Shown here in pieces: positions 1 through 8,143 of a stretch of 64,000 nt of DNA. The stretch is from Maledivibacter halophilus (lineage in GTDB: Bacteria; Bacillota; Clostridia; Peptostreptococcales; Caminicellaceae), in contig NZ_FUZT01000005.1 in the NCBI RefSeq assembly GCF_900167445.1, positions 62,001 to 126,000 of the forward strand, written 5' to 3'. Each line of letters opens with the position of its first letter. Position 1 is the first letter of the stretch. The position numbers were made by a program, and so were the translations under genes. The notes beneath the pieces were generated by a model. The model did no database searches and was not told where the DNA came from. It worked only from the letters and a program-made list of their open reading frames with translations.

Positions 1-543
1 TATTCCAGAGTGCTGTTCTAACTTTCCTCCACGAGAAGCAAATCCCATTGCAAGCTGTTTAAGTGCTCCACCAAATCCTGCCTCTATATGACCTTTAAAG
101 TGACTCATAACAATAAATTGATTATATTTGCCATATTCTTTACCTATTTTGCAATTTTTTATATGTTCTTTGTTGATCTCTATTTCATTATAATCTGTTC
201 CTATTTCTCCATCTGCTATTATAATGGGAATCTGGGTAAACCCATGGGATTTTGCTGTTTCAATATGGACCTGGGAGGTTGTTCTGCTTCCCCTATATAA
301 TACATTGGTTTCAATATAGGATGTAGATACTCTATTTTCTTTAAGGTAATTTATAATTTCATCATAACATTTCGGTGGAATAAAGGTTTTATTTCCCTTT
401 TCTCCAAAATGAACTTTTATAGGAACTTTGCTCTCAAATTCATGTCCAGTTTCTGATACTATTTTTTTAAATAATTTTACAGCATCCCTCCCTAGTTGAT
501 CATAATTTGAAGTTGAATTTTTTATAAAATATACTTTACTCAT
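1..543 (-). CDS. DUF362 domain protein, 3' end outside the window
   Basis: The frame is open from an ATG at 543 to the left edge without a stop (181 codons), so the C-terminus is missing. AGGAGAG lies just upstream of the ATG. The N-terminus reads MSKVYFIKNS, followed by KVHFGEKGN and, near the edge, FKGH, GFGGALKQLAMGFASRGGK. These blocks are typical of DUF362 proteins, which in anaerobes are often fused to a ferredoxin-like 2x[4Fe-4S] domain. That domain would lie outside the window. Substrate and role are unknown. It is not adjacent to a recognisable partner; a truncated IS91-like transposase lies upstream. Confidence 0.8.
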   Translation of the reverse strand, partial: MSKVYFIKNSTSNYDQLGRDAVKLFKKIVSETGHEFESKVPIKVHFGEKGNKTFIPPKCYDEIINYLKENRVSTSYIETNVLYRGSRTTSQVHIETAKSHGFTQIPIIIADGEIGTDYNEIEINKEHIKNCKIGKEYGKYNQFIVMSHFKGHIEAGFGGALKQLAMGFASRGGKLEQHSGI

Positions 544-706
544 ATAATCTCTCCTTTATATTATAAAGATACGTAGTTATTTTTTTTGAGAAGATAATTA
601 TGCAATTTGCTCCCTTGTTTTTCTTTCTGATTTTAATATGAATATATCATACCGTTTTAATGTACCATATTATAACAATAAAGACAAATAAAACATCCCT
701 AAAATA

Positions 707-730
707 AAAGGTACCGGGTACCACCCGAGT
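707..730 (+). repeat. GGTACC dispersed repeat, copy 1
   Basis: AAAGGTACCGGGTACC followed by ACCCGAGTC. This is one of 11 same-orientation copies in the window. It ends exactly where the transposase reading frame begins without its N-terminal domain. Confidence 0.8.
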
Positions 731-1534
731 CTTCTACTTGAGCTTTCTATTGATCCTAAACATCTAGGTGCTAAAATTGGTTTTACTTCTATTTTACACA
801 CTTGGGGTCAAAACTTGATGTATCATCCTCATATTCATTGCATTATCCCTGGTGGAGGTCTAGCACCAAATTTCAATAGATTTATTCAACCTAAGAAAAA
901 GTTTTTTATCCATGTGAAGGTTCTTGCTAAAAAGTTTCGCGGTAAATTTCTTTATTATCTCAAAAAGATGAATAAGAATAATGAATTACAGTTTACTGGT
1001 AATATCAAATATTTACAAAATGCTGATAAGTTTCAAGAACTTATTGATTCTTTATATACCATACCTTGGAATGTTTACTCTAAACCTGTTTTTAAAAATC
1101 CTAATCAAACAATGAAATATCTAGGGAATTACACCCATCGGGTTGCTATCTCCAATCACCGTATTGTAACGGTTGAAAATGATAAAGTTACCTTCAAATG
1201 GAAGGATTACAAAAATGGTAGCAAACAAAAGCTGATGACATTAGATGTATTTGAATTCATTAGGAGATTTTTACTTCATGTTCTTCCTTTTAAGTTTGTA
1301 AAGATTCGGCACTATGGTATTTTAAGTAATCGTAATAGACTTAAATCTATCCAGCTGTGTAAAAAATTAATTACACTACGTACAGGTAAAATTCATCCCA
1401 AAATTGAACTACTATCTTCATATCAACTTATTGAAAAAATGATTGAAATTGATATCAGGCTTTGTCCCCACTGTAAAAAAGGTAATATGCTGCCAAAACA
1501 ATATCAGTATTTATCCCTGGTTGATTCATCCTAA
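728..1534 (+). pseudogene. IS91-family transposase, 5'-truncated
   Basis: The frame directly after the GGTACC repeat reads LLLELSIDPKHLGAKIGF, then HTWGQNL and HPHIHCIIPGGG. The last block is the HUH metal-binding motif of the IS91/IS801 group. The family usually starts with a zinc-binding domain of roughly 90 residues, which is absent, and there is no ribosome binding site. The C-terminus retains the Cys-rich end (CPHCKKGNML). About 190 bases of likely element end follow, containing a small palindrome around CCCGCGG, and then GTTC at 1728. GTTC/GAAC is the known target tetranucleotide of IS91. It is probably an inactive remnant abutting an attC-like site. Confidence 0.8.
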
Positions 1535-1727
1535 CTTCCTAGCAACTTCATATTTTAAAAAAGTCCTCTTATGGGGAGGGGGCACTATACTCTTTTTATG
1601 GTTATATTTATCATATATTGATTTTTTATCCATAGCAATAAGAGTTAAAATTCTATTTAAACCACTATCTTATAAAGAAAAATGTATTGAATCTCCATAG
1701 CAGCAGCTGAAATATCCCGCGGCTATC

Positions 1728-1822
1728 GTTCAACAAGGTGTATCAGCAATTGAGCTCCTAAGTTCTCGTTAATTCGAGACTATTTTTTTGCTCAACTGCT
1801 GATACACCACTAGATGTTATGT
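1728..1822 (-). other. attC-like site 1
   Basis: GTTCAAC (1728-1734) and GTTATGT (1816-1822) bracket a perfect 12-bp stem: GGTGTATCAGCA (1737-1748) with TGCTGATACACC (1797-1808). One unpaired A/C position and a second stem TTGAGC/GCTCAA follow. Core, spacer, stem, mismatch and stem are the layout of an integron attC hairpin. It begins 6 bases after the stop of the lipoprotein gene at 1829-2836. The sequence GTTATGTGAAGGTTTACTTC at 1816 is the inverted match (18 of 20) of the far end of that gene unit at 2880-2861. Confidence 0.7.
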
Positions 1823-1828
1823 GAAGGT

Positions 1829-2836
1829 TTACTTCGTCCCATTTCCACTATCTTCCCCTAAAATACTAACTTCTTTATTCTCCATGTTGATCTTGTGAAT
1901 AATTGAATTATTATCCCAATCAAGTACATATATTTTATCTTGAAAAACATTAACACTAGTTATTCTTCCACTAAAAATCTCTTCTACTTCTTTAGTTTCT
2001 AAATTCATCATATATAAAATATCTTTATTAATATATAATAAATATTTCTTTCCATCCTTATTATAAATATTTGATACATAACCATCAGCTAATTCCTCAA
2101 ATTCAGTTCCATCATCACGTACTCTACATATACTTAAATTACTATCAACAGCTCCATTAAGCTCATCGTGATTTCTATTATTAAAATATATCCACTCTTG
2201 GTTAACTATGAAGTGTGTTGTCTCTATATACTCACCTGTACCTTGTATTAGTATTTCTTCATTGTTTTTCCCATTTAAATCTATTCTAAATAACTGACCT
2301 TTTGTAGATTTACAATAATATATATAATCTGATTCATACTGCATGCAATTTATACTTGCACTAACTAACTTCTTTTTCTTAGAACCATCTAAATCTATTC
2401 TATACAAGCCGTTCTCATAATATCCTAAATTCACAATATTTGCATATATCACTCCATCTACAATAATACTTTGATACGTGTTTATATCTGAAATAATTTC
2501 CCTTTTTTCTGGATTATTAATGTCTAATCTCATTAATTTTGCACCGTTTTTATAATCTCTATAATACAAATAATTATCATACAAATTTAGATTCATTCCA
2601 TATGTATTAACATAAGTCTCTTTCATAGTTCCAACTAACCTAGAAATATTATTATTACTTTCTCCATCTTGAAAATAAACGAATCCATCTTCTCCTTCCA
2701 AAACAAATCCCATTTCTACAATATTAATTGGGTTCGAATTCACTTCATGATCTCCTGATGTATAGTCCTTACACCCACTTAACAAAAATGTTGTACATAT
2801 TAAAAATATTATTATACATATATTTCTTACTCTCAT
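1829..2836 (-). CDS. DUF5050-type beta-propeller lipoprotein
   Basis: The product has 335 residues. A lipoprotein signal (hydrophobic core IIIFLICTTFLLSGC, lipobox LSGC) predicts membrane anchoring on the outer face. The rest is a series of repeated blades such as EGEDGFVYFQDG, DNYLYYRDYKNGAKLMRLDI and SDYIYYCKSTKGQLFRIDL. These are typical of DUF5050 proteins, predicted beta-propellers of unknown ligand. The ATG has GGAGAGTAGGT upstream. The gene sits between two attC-like sites, and its ends are inverted repeats of each other, so I infer it is a mobile cassette. Promoter platform A, 1 kb upstream, could drive it through the preceding gene. Confidence 0.8.
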   Translation of the reverse strand: MRVRNICIIIFLICTTFLLSGCKDYTSGDHEVNSNPINIVEMGFVLEGEDGFVYFQDGESNNNISRLVGTMKETYVNTYGMNLNLYDNYLYYRDYKNGAKLMRLDINNPEKREIISDINTYQSIIVDGVIYANIVNLGYYENGLYRIDLDGSKKKKLVSASINCMQYESDYIYYCKSTKGQLFRIDLNGKNNEEILIQGTGEYIETTHFIVNQEWIYFNNRNHDELNGAVDSNLSICRVRDDGTEFEELADGYVSNIYNKDGKKYLLYINKDILYMMNLETKEVEEIFSGRITSVNVFQDKIYVLDWDNNSIIHKINMENKEVSILGEDSGNGTK

Positions 2837-2873
2837 ACCTACTCTCCATTTCTATATTCAGAAGTAAACTTTC

Positions 2874-3045
2874 ATATAACGTCTCGTGTTTGTGACGTCC
2901 CTGAACTGTACTCGCAGAGTCTTTCCCATTGGCGGTGCTTGCACCCGGTGAAGGGATGTGGTGTGGCTATTCTTCAGAGATTGACGCCCCAGAGTTTTCC
3001 TCATAGGAGACCCTACCACACACTTGTACAAACATTTTGTTAGAT
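2874..3045 (-). other. attC-like site 2
   Basis: ATATAAC (2874-2880) and GTTAGAT (3039-3045) bracket a structured, GC-rich region. TGTTTGT (2887-2893) pairs with ACAAACA (3028-3034). The interior carries GCTTGCACCCGGTGAAGGGA, which is nearly identical inside site 9 at 62003. It separates two minus-strand lipoprotein genes. Confidence 0.7.
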
Positions 3046-3089
3046 GATGTTTTGACCTCATATCCTTAGCCCATTCTTAAACGTGTCTT

Positions 3090-3734
3090 TTACTCTACAT
3101 AAATCTCCTCTTTATCTATACTTGTTTTTAATAACACCTTACCAATTTTTTCAATCCTATTTATGTCTGGATATTTAGAGACTTTTGCCATAAGAGTATC
3201 TTCATCAATAAACATAATAAAATCTTGTTCACCACGCTTTGATAAGTGATACCTATCTTTTGTAGCAATATTGTATCCAAGTATCTCATGACTTATTATC
3301 CCAGATCCCATAGCTATATTTGTATAGACTTCATAAACACTATCCTTATCCAAGTCTGCAAGAAAAATGCCCATAGTTGGCATACCATGTAAAATTTCTA
3401 ATACCTCATTATATTTAATTATAGCAACTCCGTAAAACGAAGCGTAACCTACATCAACTTTATAGAGCTGAGTTCCTGCATTTTTCCATATTTCTTGTGT
3501 TGTAATCTCTTCTATAATCGCAACTTCCTTAGCATTTCCTTTTATACCTCTGTCTTTTAGTTTCTGAATTATTAACATTCTTGCATCCGTAATTGTCAAT
3601 CCATCTTCTGGAGAAATAAATTTATCTTTCACTTCAACAGCATCTAAACCTTTTGAACTATGACTACCATTAATACATGATGTTAAAGTAGATATGATTA
3701 AAATCATACACATCCACCTTAGATATTTCAACAC
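3090..3734 (-). CDS. hypothetical lipoprotein (cassette gene)
   Basis: The product has 214 residues. The start is GTG at 3734 with AAGGAGG seven bases upstream. The signal MILIISTLTSC ends in a lipobox cysteine, so it is probably anchored outside the membrane. No known domain was recognised. Short stretches such as FLADLDKDSVYEVYTNIAMGSG suggest an FG-GAP-like or calcium-binding turn. It is the first gene behind promoter platform A and is followed after 44 bases by attC-like site 2. Its flanks GTTAGATAAAATTTTGTC (3835-3818) and GTTAGATGATGTTTTGAC (3039-3056) are inverted repeats, as expected for an integron-type cassette. Confidence 0.7.
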   Translation of the reverse strand: MLKYLRWMCMILIISTLTSCINGSHSSKGLDAVEVKDKFISPEDGLTITDARMLIIQKLKDRGIKGNAKEVAIIEEITTQEIWKNAGTQLYKVDVGYASFYGVAIIKYNEVLEILHGMPTMGIFLADLDKDSVYEVYTNIAMGSGIISHEILGYNIATKDRYHLSKRGEQDFIMFIDEDTLMAKVSKYPDINRIEKIGKVLLKTSIDKEEIYVE

Positions 3735-3828
3735 TCTATTTCCTCCTTTATTGTAGTAATAACAACACTATAAACTCCTTGCTATAAAATGACCCTTAAG
3801 AACTCCTTCGATATGAGGACAAAATTTT

Positions 3829-3967
3829 ATCTAACTTAGGAATTACCGTCTTCTTTATGTCGGTAATACTCTCCTATATATGAAATAGACTTTTTATATT
3901 ATATAACATTCTGGTAATATTTTACTTAAAGATATTATATATGTCAAACCTCATATAATAAAGATAG
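3829..3967 (-). promoter_or_regulatory. promoter platform, copy A (truncated)
   Basis: This copy of the dispersed element runs from ATCTAAC at 3829 and stops at about 3967, where it joins an unrelated gene remnant. On the minus strand it has TTGACA (3947-3942), a 17-base spacer and TAAAAT (3924-3919), pointing into the lipoprotein gene. A conserved GGAGAG and a short hairpin lie before the GTTAGAT junction. Confidence 0.75.
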
Positions 3968-4030
3968 AGCAGTAGAAGAAGATTTATTGGCATTTAATAA
4001 AGTCTTTAAAAAGTTTATAGAGAAGAAAAT

Positions 4031-4207
4031 GAGTATAAGAAAGTATTTATAAAAAATAATAGAGTGATTGGTGCAATAGTAATTGGAAATATAAGATATT
4101 CTTCTATCCTTAAAACAGCTATTGAAAAAGATATAGATTTAAGTGGTGTAGACTATAAAAATGTATGATTTAATGAACTATTTGAAATAATAAAAGAGAA
4201 AAAATAA
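4031..4207 (+). pseudogene. C-terminal remnant of an NAD(P)/FAD oxidoreductase
   Basis: The frame reads EYKKVFIKNNRVIGAIVIGN, then SSILKTAIEKDIDLSGV, an in-frame TGA, and FNELFEIIKEKK before the stop. VIGAIVIGN and the AIEKxIDLSG tail are typical of the C-terminus of rubredoxin/nitrite-reductase-type pyridine nucleotide oxidoreductases. Everything N-terminal is missing. It is fused at about 3968 to platform A. Such oxidoreductases can neighbour hcp in clostridia, which suggests a deleted partner gene. Confidence 0.6.
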
Positions 4208-4219
4208 GTAAAAGGATTA

Positions 4220-4264
4220 ATCAACTTTCTTTAGTTGATGATGTGTTTATACAAATAGATACAC
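4220..4264 (+). promoter_or_regulatory. possible operator upstream of hcp
   Basis: A perfect 7-bp inverted repeat ATCAACT/AGTTGAT (4220-4239) is followed by GTGT...ATACAC, a weaker dyad resembling Crp/Fnr-type half-sites (4243-4264). Both lie within 110 bases of the hcp start. hcp is commonly controlled by a Crp/Fnr-type regulator (HcpR) in anaerobes. Assignment to that regulator is inference. Confidence 0.35.
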
Positions 4265-4329
4265 CATATAAGCTATGTAATAAAATTAAAAATTCTATTT
4301 AGATAAAAAATTAAAGAGGTGAATAATAA

Positions 4330-5985
4330 GTGGAAAATGCAATGTTTTGTTATCAGTGTGAACAAACAATGGGAGGAAAGGGATGTACAAAGCATGGTGT
4401 GTGTGGAAAAACACCAGAAATAGCTAATTTGCAAGACTTATTGATATATCAATTAAAGGGTATATCATGTTATGCAAAACCTTTAATTGAAAAGGGAGAA
4501 ATTATTGATAAGGAAATTGTAAAATTTGTAGAGAATAGCTTATTTACTACCCTAACAAATGTAAATTTTGATGCCGAGGTTCATGTAGAGTTATTAAAGG
4601 AATCACAAAAAATAAAACAGACGCTAAGGAGTAAAGCACCTACTGGACAATATCCTGAAGAAGCTACATACAACCTCAGTGATACTAAAGAAGCAATGCT
4701 TAAGGATGCAGTGAAAGCTGGTATTATGTATGACCAAAATCTTGATCCAGATATTCGCTCCTTAAGATGGACAATAATTTATGGATTAAAGGGTATAAGT
4801 GCTTATGGACATCAAGCAAGATATATCAATTACCATAGTGATCAAGTAGATCACTTTTACTTCAGAGCTTTAGAAGCTACTACAAATGATGATTTAACCC
4901 TTCAGGATCTTATTCGAATGACTATGAGAACTGGAGAAATGAGTATAGAAGTAATGAGAATTTTAGATGAAGCAAATACGGAAGTCTATGAAAATCCATC
5001 CCCCCATAAAGTTAATGTAAATGTTAAAAAAGGACCATTTATAATAGTATCTGGACATGATTTAAGAGATTTAGAGCAGATTCTTCAGCAAACAGAAGGA
5101 AAAGGAATCAATGTTTATACCCATGGAGAAATGTTACCATGTCATGGGTACCCAAAATTAAAGAAATACAAACATTTAGTAGGTAATTTTGGTTCAGCTT
5201 GGCAAAATCAGCAAAAGGAATTCAATGATATACCGGGAGCTATTGTAATGACAACGAATTGTTTAATGAGACCAAGAGAATCCTACAAAGACAGATTATT
5301 TACTACTAATGTTGTGGGGTGGGATGGCGTTAAGAACATTAAACTCAATCAAGATGGTACTAAGGATTTTAGTCCAGTTATAGATAAAGCATTACAGTTA
5401 GGTGGATTTAAAGAAGATGAAGAAGAAAAGGAAATTTTAGTAGGCTTTGGGCACAATGCAACCCTATCCCATGCTGAAACCATAGTAAATGCAGTGAAAA
5501 ATGGAGACATTAAACATTTCTTCGTAATAGGGGGATGTGATGGTGCAAAGCCAGGAAGAAATTACTATACTGAATTTGCTCAAAAAGTTCCACAGGATTG
5601 TATAATTCTAACATTGGCTTGTGGTAAGTACAGATTTAATAAGTTAGAATTTGGAACAGTGGCAGGATTACCTAGACTATTAGATGTGGGACAGTGTAAT
5701 GATGTATATTCAGCAGTTAAAATCGCATCAACACTTGCAGATGCTTTTGATACAGATGTTAATTCTCTACCACTTACTATAGTGCTGTCTTGGTATGAGC
5801 AAAAAGCAGTAGCTGATTTGTTAGCATTATTATCTCTTGGTATAAATGGAATGTACTTAGGACCAAGCTTACCAGCCTTTATATCTCCTAATGTACTACA
5901 ATACTTAGTAGATACATTTAGCCTAAAACCAATAAGTACGCCAGATGATGATTTAAAGAGTTCACTTCAACAACATTATCAATAA
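4330..5985 (+). CDS. hcp: hydroxylamine reductase / hybrid cluster protein
   Basis: The product has 551 residues, the usual length of class I/II Hcp. The N-terminal cysteines C7, C10, C18 and C25 form the CxxC...C...C ligand set of the 4Fe cluster, with the short spacing typical of anaerobes. Hybrid-cluster ligand regions are visible as HGEMLPCHGYPKL, TNCLMRP, GGCDGAKPGRNYY and LACGKYRFN. The enzyme is cytoplasmic and reduces hydroxylamine or nitric oxide, acting in nitrosative stress and redox balance. The GTG start at 4330 is chosen because AGAGGTG lies eight bases upstream; an ATG four codons later has poorer spacing. It is monocistronic and ends at a strong hairpin. The upstream gene is a decayed FAD oxidoreductase. 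Confidence 0.95.
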   Translation: MENAMFCYQCEQTMGGKGCTKHGVCGKTPEIANLQDLLIYQLKGISCYAKPLIEKGEIIDKEIVKFVENSLFTTLTNVNFDAEVHVELLKESQKIKQTLRSKAPTGQYPEEATYNLSDTKEAMLKDAVKAGIMYDQNLDPDIRSLRWTIIYGLKGISAYGHQARYINYHSDQVDHFYFRALEATTNDDLTLQDLIRMTMRTGEMSIEVMRILDEANTEVYENPSPHKVNVNVKKGPFIIVSGHDLRDLEQILQQTEGKGINVYTHGEMLPCHGYPKLKKYKHLVGNFGSAWQNQQKEFNDIPGAIVMTTNCLMRPRESYKDRLFTTNVVGWDGVKNIKLNQDGTKDFSPVIDKALQLGGFKEDEEEKEILVGFGHNATLSHAETIVNAVKNGDIKHFFVIGGCDGAKPGRNYYTEFAQKVPQDCIILTLACGKYRFNKLEFGTVAGLPRLLDVGQCNDVYSAVKIASTLADAFDTDVNSLPLTIVLSWYEQKAVADLLALLSLGINGMYLGPSLPAFISPNVLQYLVDTFSLKPISTPDDDLKSSLQQHYQ

Positions 5986-5990
5986 GTATG

Positions 5991-6087
5991 AAAGGTACCG
6001 GGTACCCAATGTCATCAACTTAAGAAAAAAACCTTTAATGTAAAGGATTTTTTCTTAAGTTGATGACATTGACCGGGTACCACCCGA
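5991..6087 (+). repeat. GGTACC dispersed repeat, copy 2, interrupted by a hairpin
   Basis: AAAGGTACCGGGTACC at 5991-6006 and CCGGGTACCACCCGATT from 6073 are the two parts of one repeat. The nine bases CCGGGTACC occur on both sides (5998-6006 and 6073-6081) of a 66-base palindrome, like a target-site duplication. Confidence 0.75.
6007..6072 (+). terminator. long hairpin downstream of hcp
   Basis: CAATGTCATCAACTTAAG pairs with CTTAAGTTGATGACATTG around an A-run/T-run and a second stem CCTTTA/TAAAGG. The stem is about 27 bp and nearly perfect. It can terminate hcp transcription. Its placement between duplicated bases suggests it is also a small inserted element. Confidence 0.7.
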
Positions 6088-6119
6088 TTATACCTCCAAG
6101 ACTCGATACAGGGCTGTTG

Positions 6120-6198
6120 GCTAAACTTTACCCTGACGGGATTCGCACCCGCTAGAATGTAGCCTTGCCAGGGCGCACCGCTAAATATATTGTTTAGT
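6120..6198 (-). other. attC-like site 3 (degenerate)
   Basis: GCTAAAC (6120-6126) and GTTTAGT (6192-6198) bracket a GC-rich segment with CCCTG/CAGGG complementarity. It lies 37 bases after the stop of the lipoprotein gene at 6235, the expected position for that gene's attC. The pairing is weaker than in sites 1, 4 and 7. Confidence 0.45.
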
Positions 6199-6234
6199 TG
6201 ATGGATGATGTGACAATGTGGCAATAAACTTCAG

Positions 6235-6762
6235 TTAACTTATCCAAGTCATTTCTGCACTGTCTAAAATCCATTTTCCGTTTTCTTTAATAATAGTACT
6301 CTTAACACCAATTGCACCTATGCCAGATCTAAATTTAGAACCCTCTATTATTACTCTATTCTCTGAAACTTGATTAACACTTTCTACTACTAATAAAACT
6401 CCTTCTATATAGTTACCATCCTTAACCATTCCCTTTTCCTTTAACGATTCAAATGACTCATCTATTACATCAACCTTATATTTCTTAAAAAAATCTAATA
6501 TTCTTTTTATATCTTCATCGGTTGCATTCTCTAAAGTCTGTGTATTTATTGCTATATATTGCATATCACTATTTAGCCCTTCATCTATCGGCATACAAGA
6601 ATCTAATGCTATTGTATATATGTCGCTGTAAATACTAACTTCTTCATTTACTTCTGACTCAACAACATTTTCTTTGTCTCCATTTCTATCGCTATTACTA
6701 CACCCAATTGTACTTGTCACAATTAAAACAATGACTAATAATAATATTTTTTTTAACTTCAT
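6235..6762 (-). CDS. hypothetical lipoprotein (cassette gene)
   Basis: The product has 175 residues and starts at the ATG of MKLKKILLLV. GGAGGTG six bases before this ATG decides the start over an in-frame ATG five codons upstream. The signal ends in TSTIGC, a lipobox. A stretch of Asp, Glu and Asn follows. The C-terminus (GVKSTIIKENGKWILDSAEM) resembles the last strands of NTF2-like or DUF4829-type lipoprotein domains, which is only suggestive. It is the second unit of a two-gene array (attC-like sites 4 and 3) headed by promoter platform B. Confidence 0.7.
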   Translation of the reverse strand: MKLKKILLLVIVLIVTSTIGCSNSDRNGDKENVVESEVNEEVSIYSDIYTIALDSCMPIDEGLNSDMQYIAINTQTLENATDEDIKRILDFFKKYKVDVIDESFESLKEKGMVKDGNYIEGVLLVVESVNQVSENRVIIEGSKFRSGIGAIGVKSTIIKENGKWILDSAEMTWIS

Positions 6763-6883
6763 CAGATTCACCTCCATTTTATATACGAAATTCGACTAAT
6801 ACTCTATCATTTATTAAGACGCTTTAAATACTAAATATGTTCCAAATTCAATATAAAGAGGCAATTATAGAACACCATCTGTC

Positions 6884-6955
6884 ACCTAACGTTCTGGTGT
6901 TGCCGATGTGGACATCATTCCTCTGTTTGTCCATGTAGGCAACACTTTGTTAAGT
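6884..6955 (-). other. attC-like site 4
   Basis: This is the clearest example. ACCTAAC (6884-6890) fits RYYYAAC and GTTAAGT (6949-6955) fits GTTRRRY. The arms GTGTTGCC (6897-6904) and GGCAACAC (6938-6945) pair perfectly, and GTGGACA/TGTCCAT continue the stem inside. The total is 72 bases, within the classical attC size range. Confidence 0.8.
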
Positions 6956-6999
6956 GATGTTGGATACGGAAATTGCCACAATACATTAAATTCTTCATT

Positions 7000-7533
7000 T
7001 CACTTCATAATAAATATACTTTTCTTATTTAGCTCTAATTCCTTTGATATGAGATGAATAATTAGTTCCTCAATTGCCGAGGCACTCCCAAATAGGCAAA
7101 GTATATACGTTAGTACATCTAATTGGATACGCACAAGTAATAGAGGTGATAAAAATAATAAAAATCCTGTGACCTTATTACCATAAGTGTGAAGTATTCC
7201 AAAAGTCTTATGCTTTGCAAATACTACTATCATAGAAACTACTCTTATCACTACTATAACAATAATCCAATAATAAAATTTTACAGGTATTTGTATAATA
7301 GGATATAGTATATATATCACTATAAATATCATTAATAAATCTGCTACAGAGTCTAACTTCTCTCCAATTCTACTTGTAGTATCAGTTTTCCTTGCAACAT
7401 ACCCATCAAGCATATCACTAATTCCACATACAGTGTATATTAAAAAAAATTCTACACTTAAAGGTCTTACTATTAATAATGTGAAGACAAGAAAAAGTCT
7501 TGTAATCGTTATGTAATTTGCTATTGTTGTCAT
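7000..7533 (-). CDS. CDP-alcohol phosphatidyltransferase family protein
   Basis: The product has 177 residues from the ATG at 7533; a TTG directly before it is less likely. DMLDGYVARKTDTTSRIG followed by EKLDSVADL gives the family signature DGxxAR...G...D...D, the Mg-dependent active site that transfers a phosphoalcohol from CDP-alcohol. Five or six membrane helices surround it. The size fits PgsA/PssA-like enzymes of phospholipid synthesis, but the acceptor cannot be read from sequence. Its unusual place, as the first cassette gene behind promoter platform B and before attC-like site 4, suggests an accessory rather than housekeeping copy. Confidence 0.85.
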   Translation of the reverse strand: MTTIANYITITRLFLVFTLLIVRPLSVEFFLIYTVCGISDMLDGYVARKTDTTSRIGEKLDSVADLLMIFIVIYILYPIIQIPVKFYYWIIVIVVIRVVSMIVVFAKHKTFGILHTYGNKVTGFLLFLSPLLLVRIQLDVLTYILCLFGSASAIEELIIHLISKELELNKKSIFIMK

Positions 7534-7588
7534 CAAAACACCTTTTTATATAAAATTATATATCATCAATACCGTAGTATCCAATGTC

Positions 7589-7818
7589 ACTTAACTTAGG
7601 GGTTACCAACTACGCCTATGTCGGTAATGCTCTCCTATATATGAAATAGACTTTTCATATTATATAACATTCTGGTAATATTTTACTTAAAGATATTATA
7701 TATGTCAAACCTCATATAATAAAGATAGAATTGAACTCTATTTATAATCCACCGATAAATTATTCTTCTACAAAAAATCAAGACCAGGTTTCCTAGTCTA
7801 CGCTAACTAAAGTTTTAG
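7589..7818 (-). promoter_or_regulatory. promoter platform, copy B
   Basis: This is a full-length copy of the dispersed element. On the minus strand it carries TTGACA (7708-7703), 17 bases and TAAAAT (7685-7680), then GGAGAG and a hairpin TTACCAAC/GTCGGTAA. It ends at GTTAAGT (7595-7589), which opens the phosphatidyltransferase cassette. Confidence 0.8.
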
Positions 7819-7925
7819 TACAGAAAACAAAATAAAGGTAAAGACTATGCTCTAGCTATCGCCAAAATCTTTCTAACATTATCATAATTCAAACTACAGT
7901 ACCATCATTTATAGAATTTAAATAT

Positions 7926-8120
7926 TTAATCTAATATTTCTTTAACTCTACCCACAATACCACTCTCAAGCATTACTTTAATACCATGAGGATGAGTATG
8001 AGAGTTGGTAAGAATTTTTTCAACTATACCTTCTGTTACTTTTCCAGAACGTTGATCTTGTTTCTGAACTATATTGACTTTTGTACCTTTTTTTATATTT
8101 TCTCGTTTAGTTCCTGACAT
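7926..8120 (-). CDS. YwbE family protein
   Basis: The product has 64 residues, the usual length of the YwbE (DUF2196) family. Recognisable blocks are RENIKKGTKVNIVQKQDQRSGK and NSHTHPHGIKVMLESGIVGRV, a small beta-rich KOW-like fold of unknown function. GTAGG lies upstream of the ATG. It directly follows the UPF0316 gene at 8144, 23 bases away, so the two are probably co-transcribed. Confidence 0.85.
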   Translation of the reverse strand: MSGTKRENIKKGTKVNIVQKQDQRSGKVTEGIVEKILTNSHTHPHGIKVMLESGIVGRVKEILD

Positions 8121-8143
8121 ATTCTTACCTACTTTCTTTTTGA

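Noticed and set aside
88-300. Plus-strand frame of 70 codons
   Set aside because: It is antisense to the DUF362 gene, which has a family match and a ribosome site.
1443-1700. Plus-strand frame overlapping the end of the IS91-like transposase
   Set aside because: No ribosome site and no recognisable protein; it covers the non-coding end of the element.
2858-3061. Minus-strand frame of 67 codons inside the region between two lipoprotein genes
   Set aside because: It lies wholly in attC-like site 2, has no ribosome site and no protein-like pattern.
6100-6200. GC-rich segment considered as a tRNA-like sequence
   Set aside because: It contains GGATTCGCACCCGC-like bases but no cloverleaf, acceptor pairing or T-loop; attC-like layout fits better.
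6015-6224. Minus-strand frame of 69 codons
   Set aside because: It spans the hcp terminator palindrome and attC-like site 3; not protein-like.
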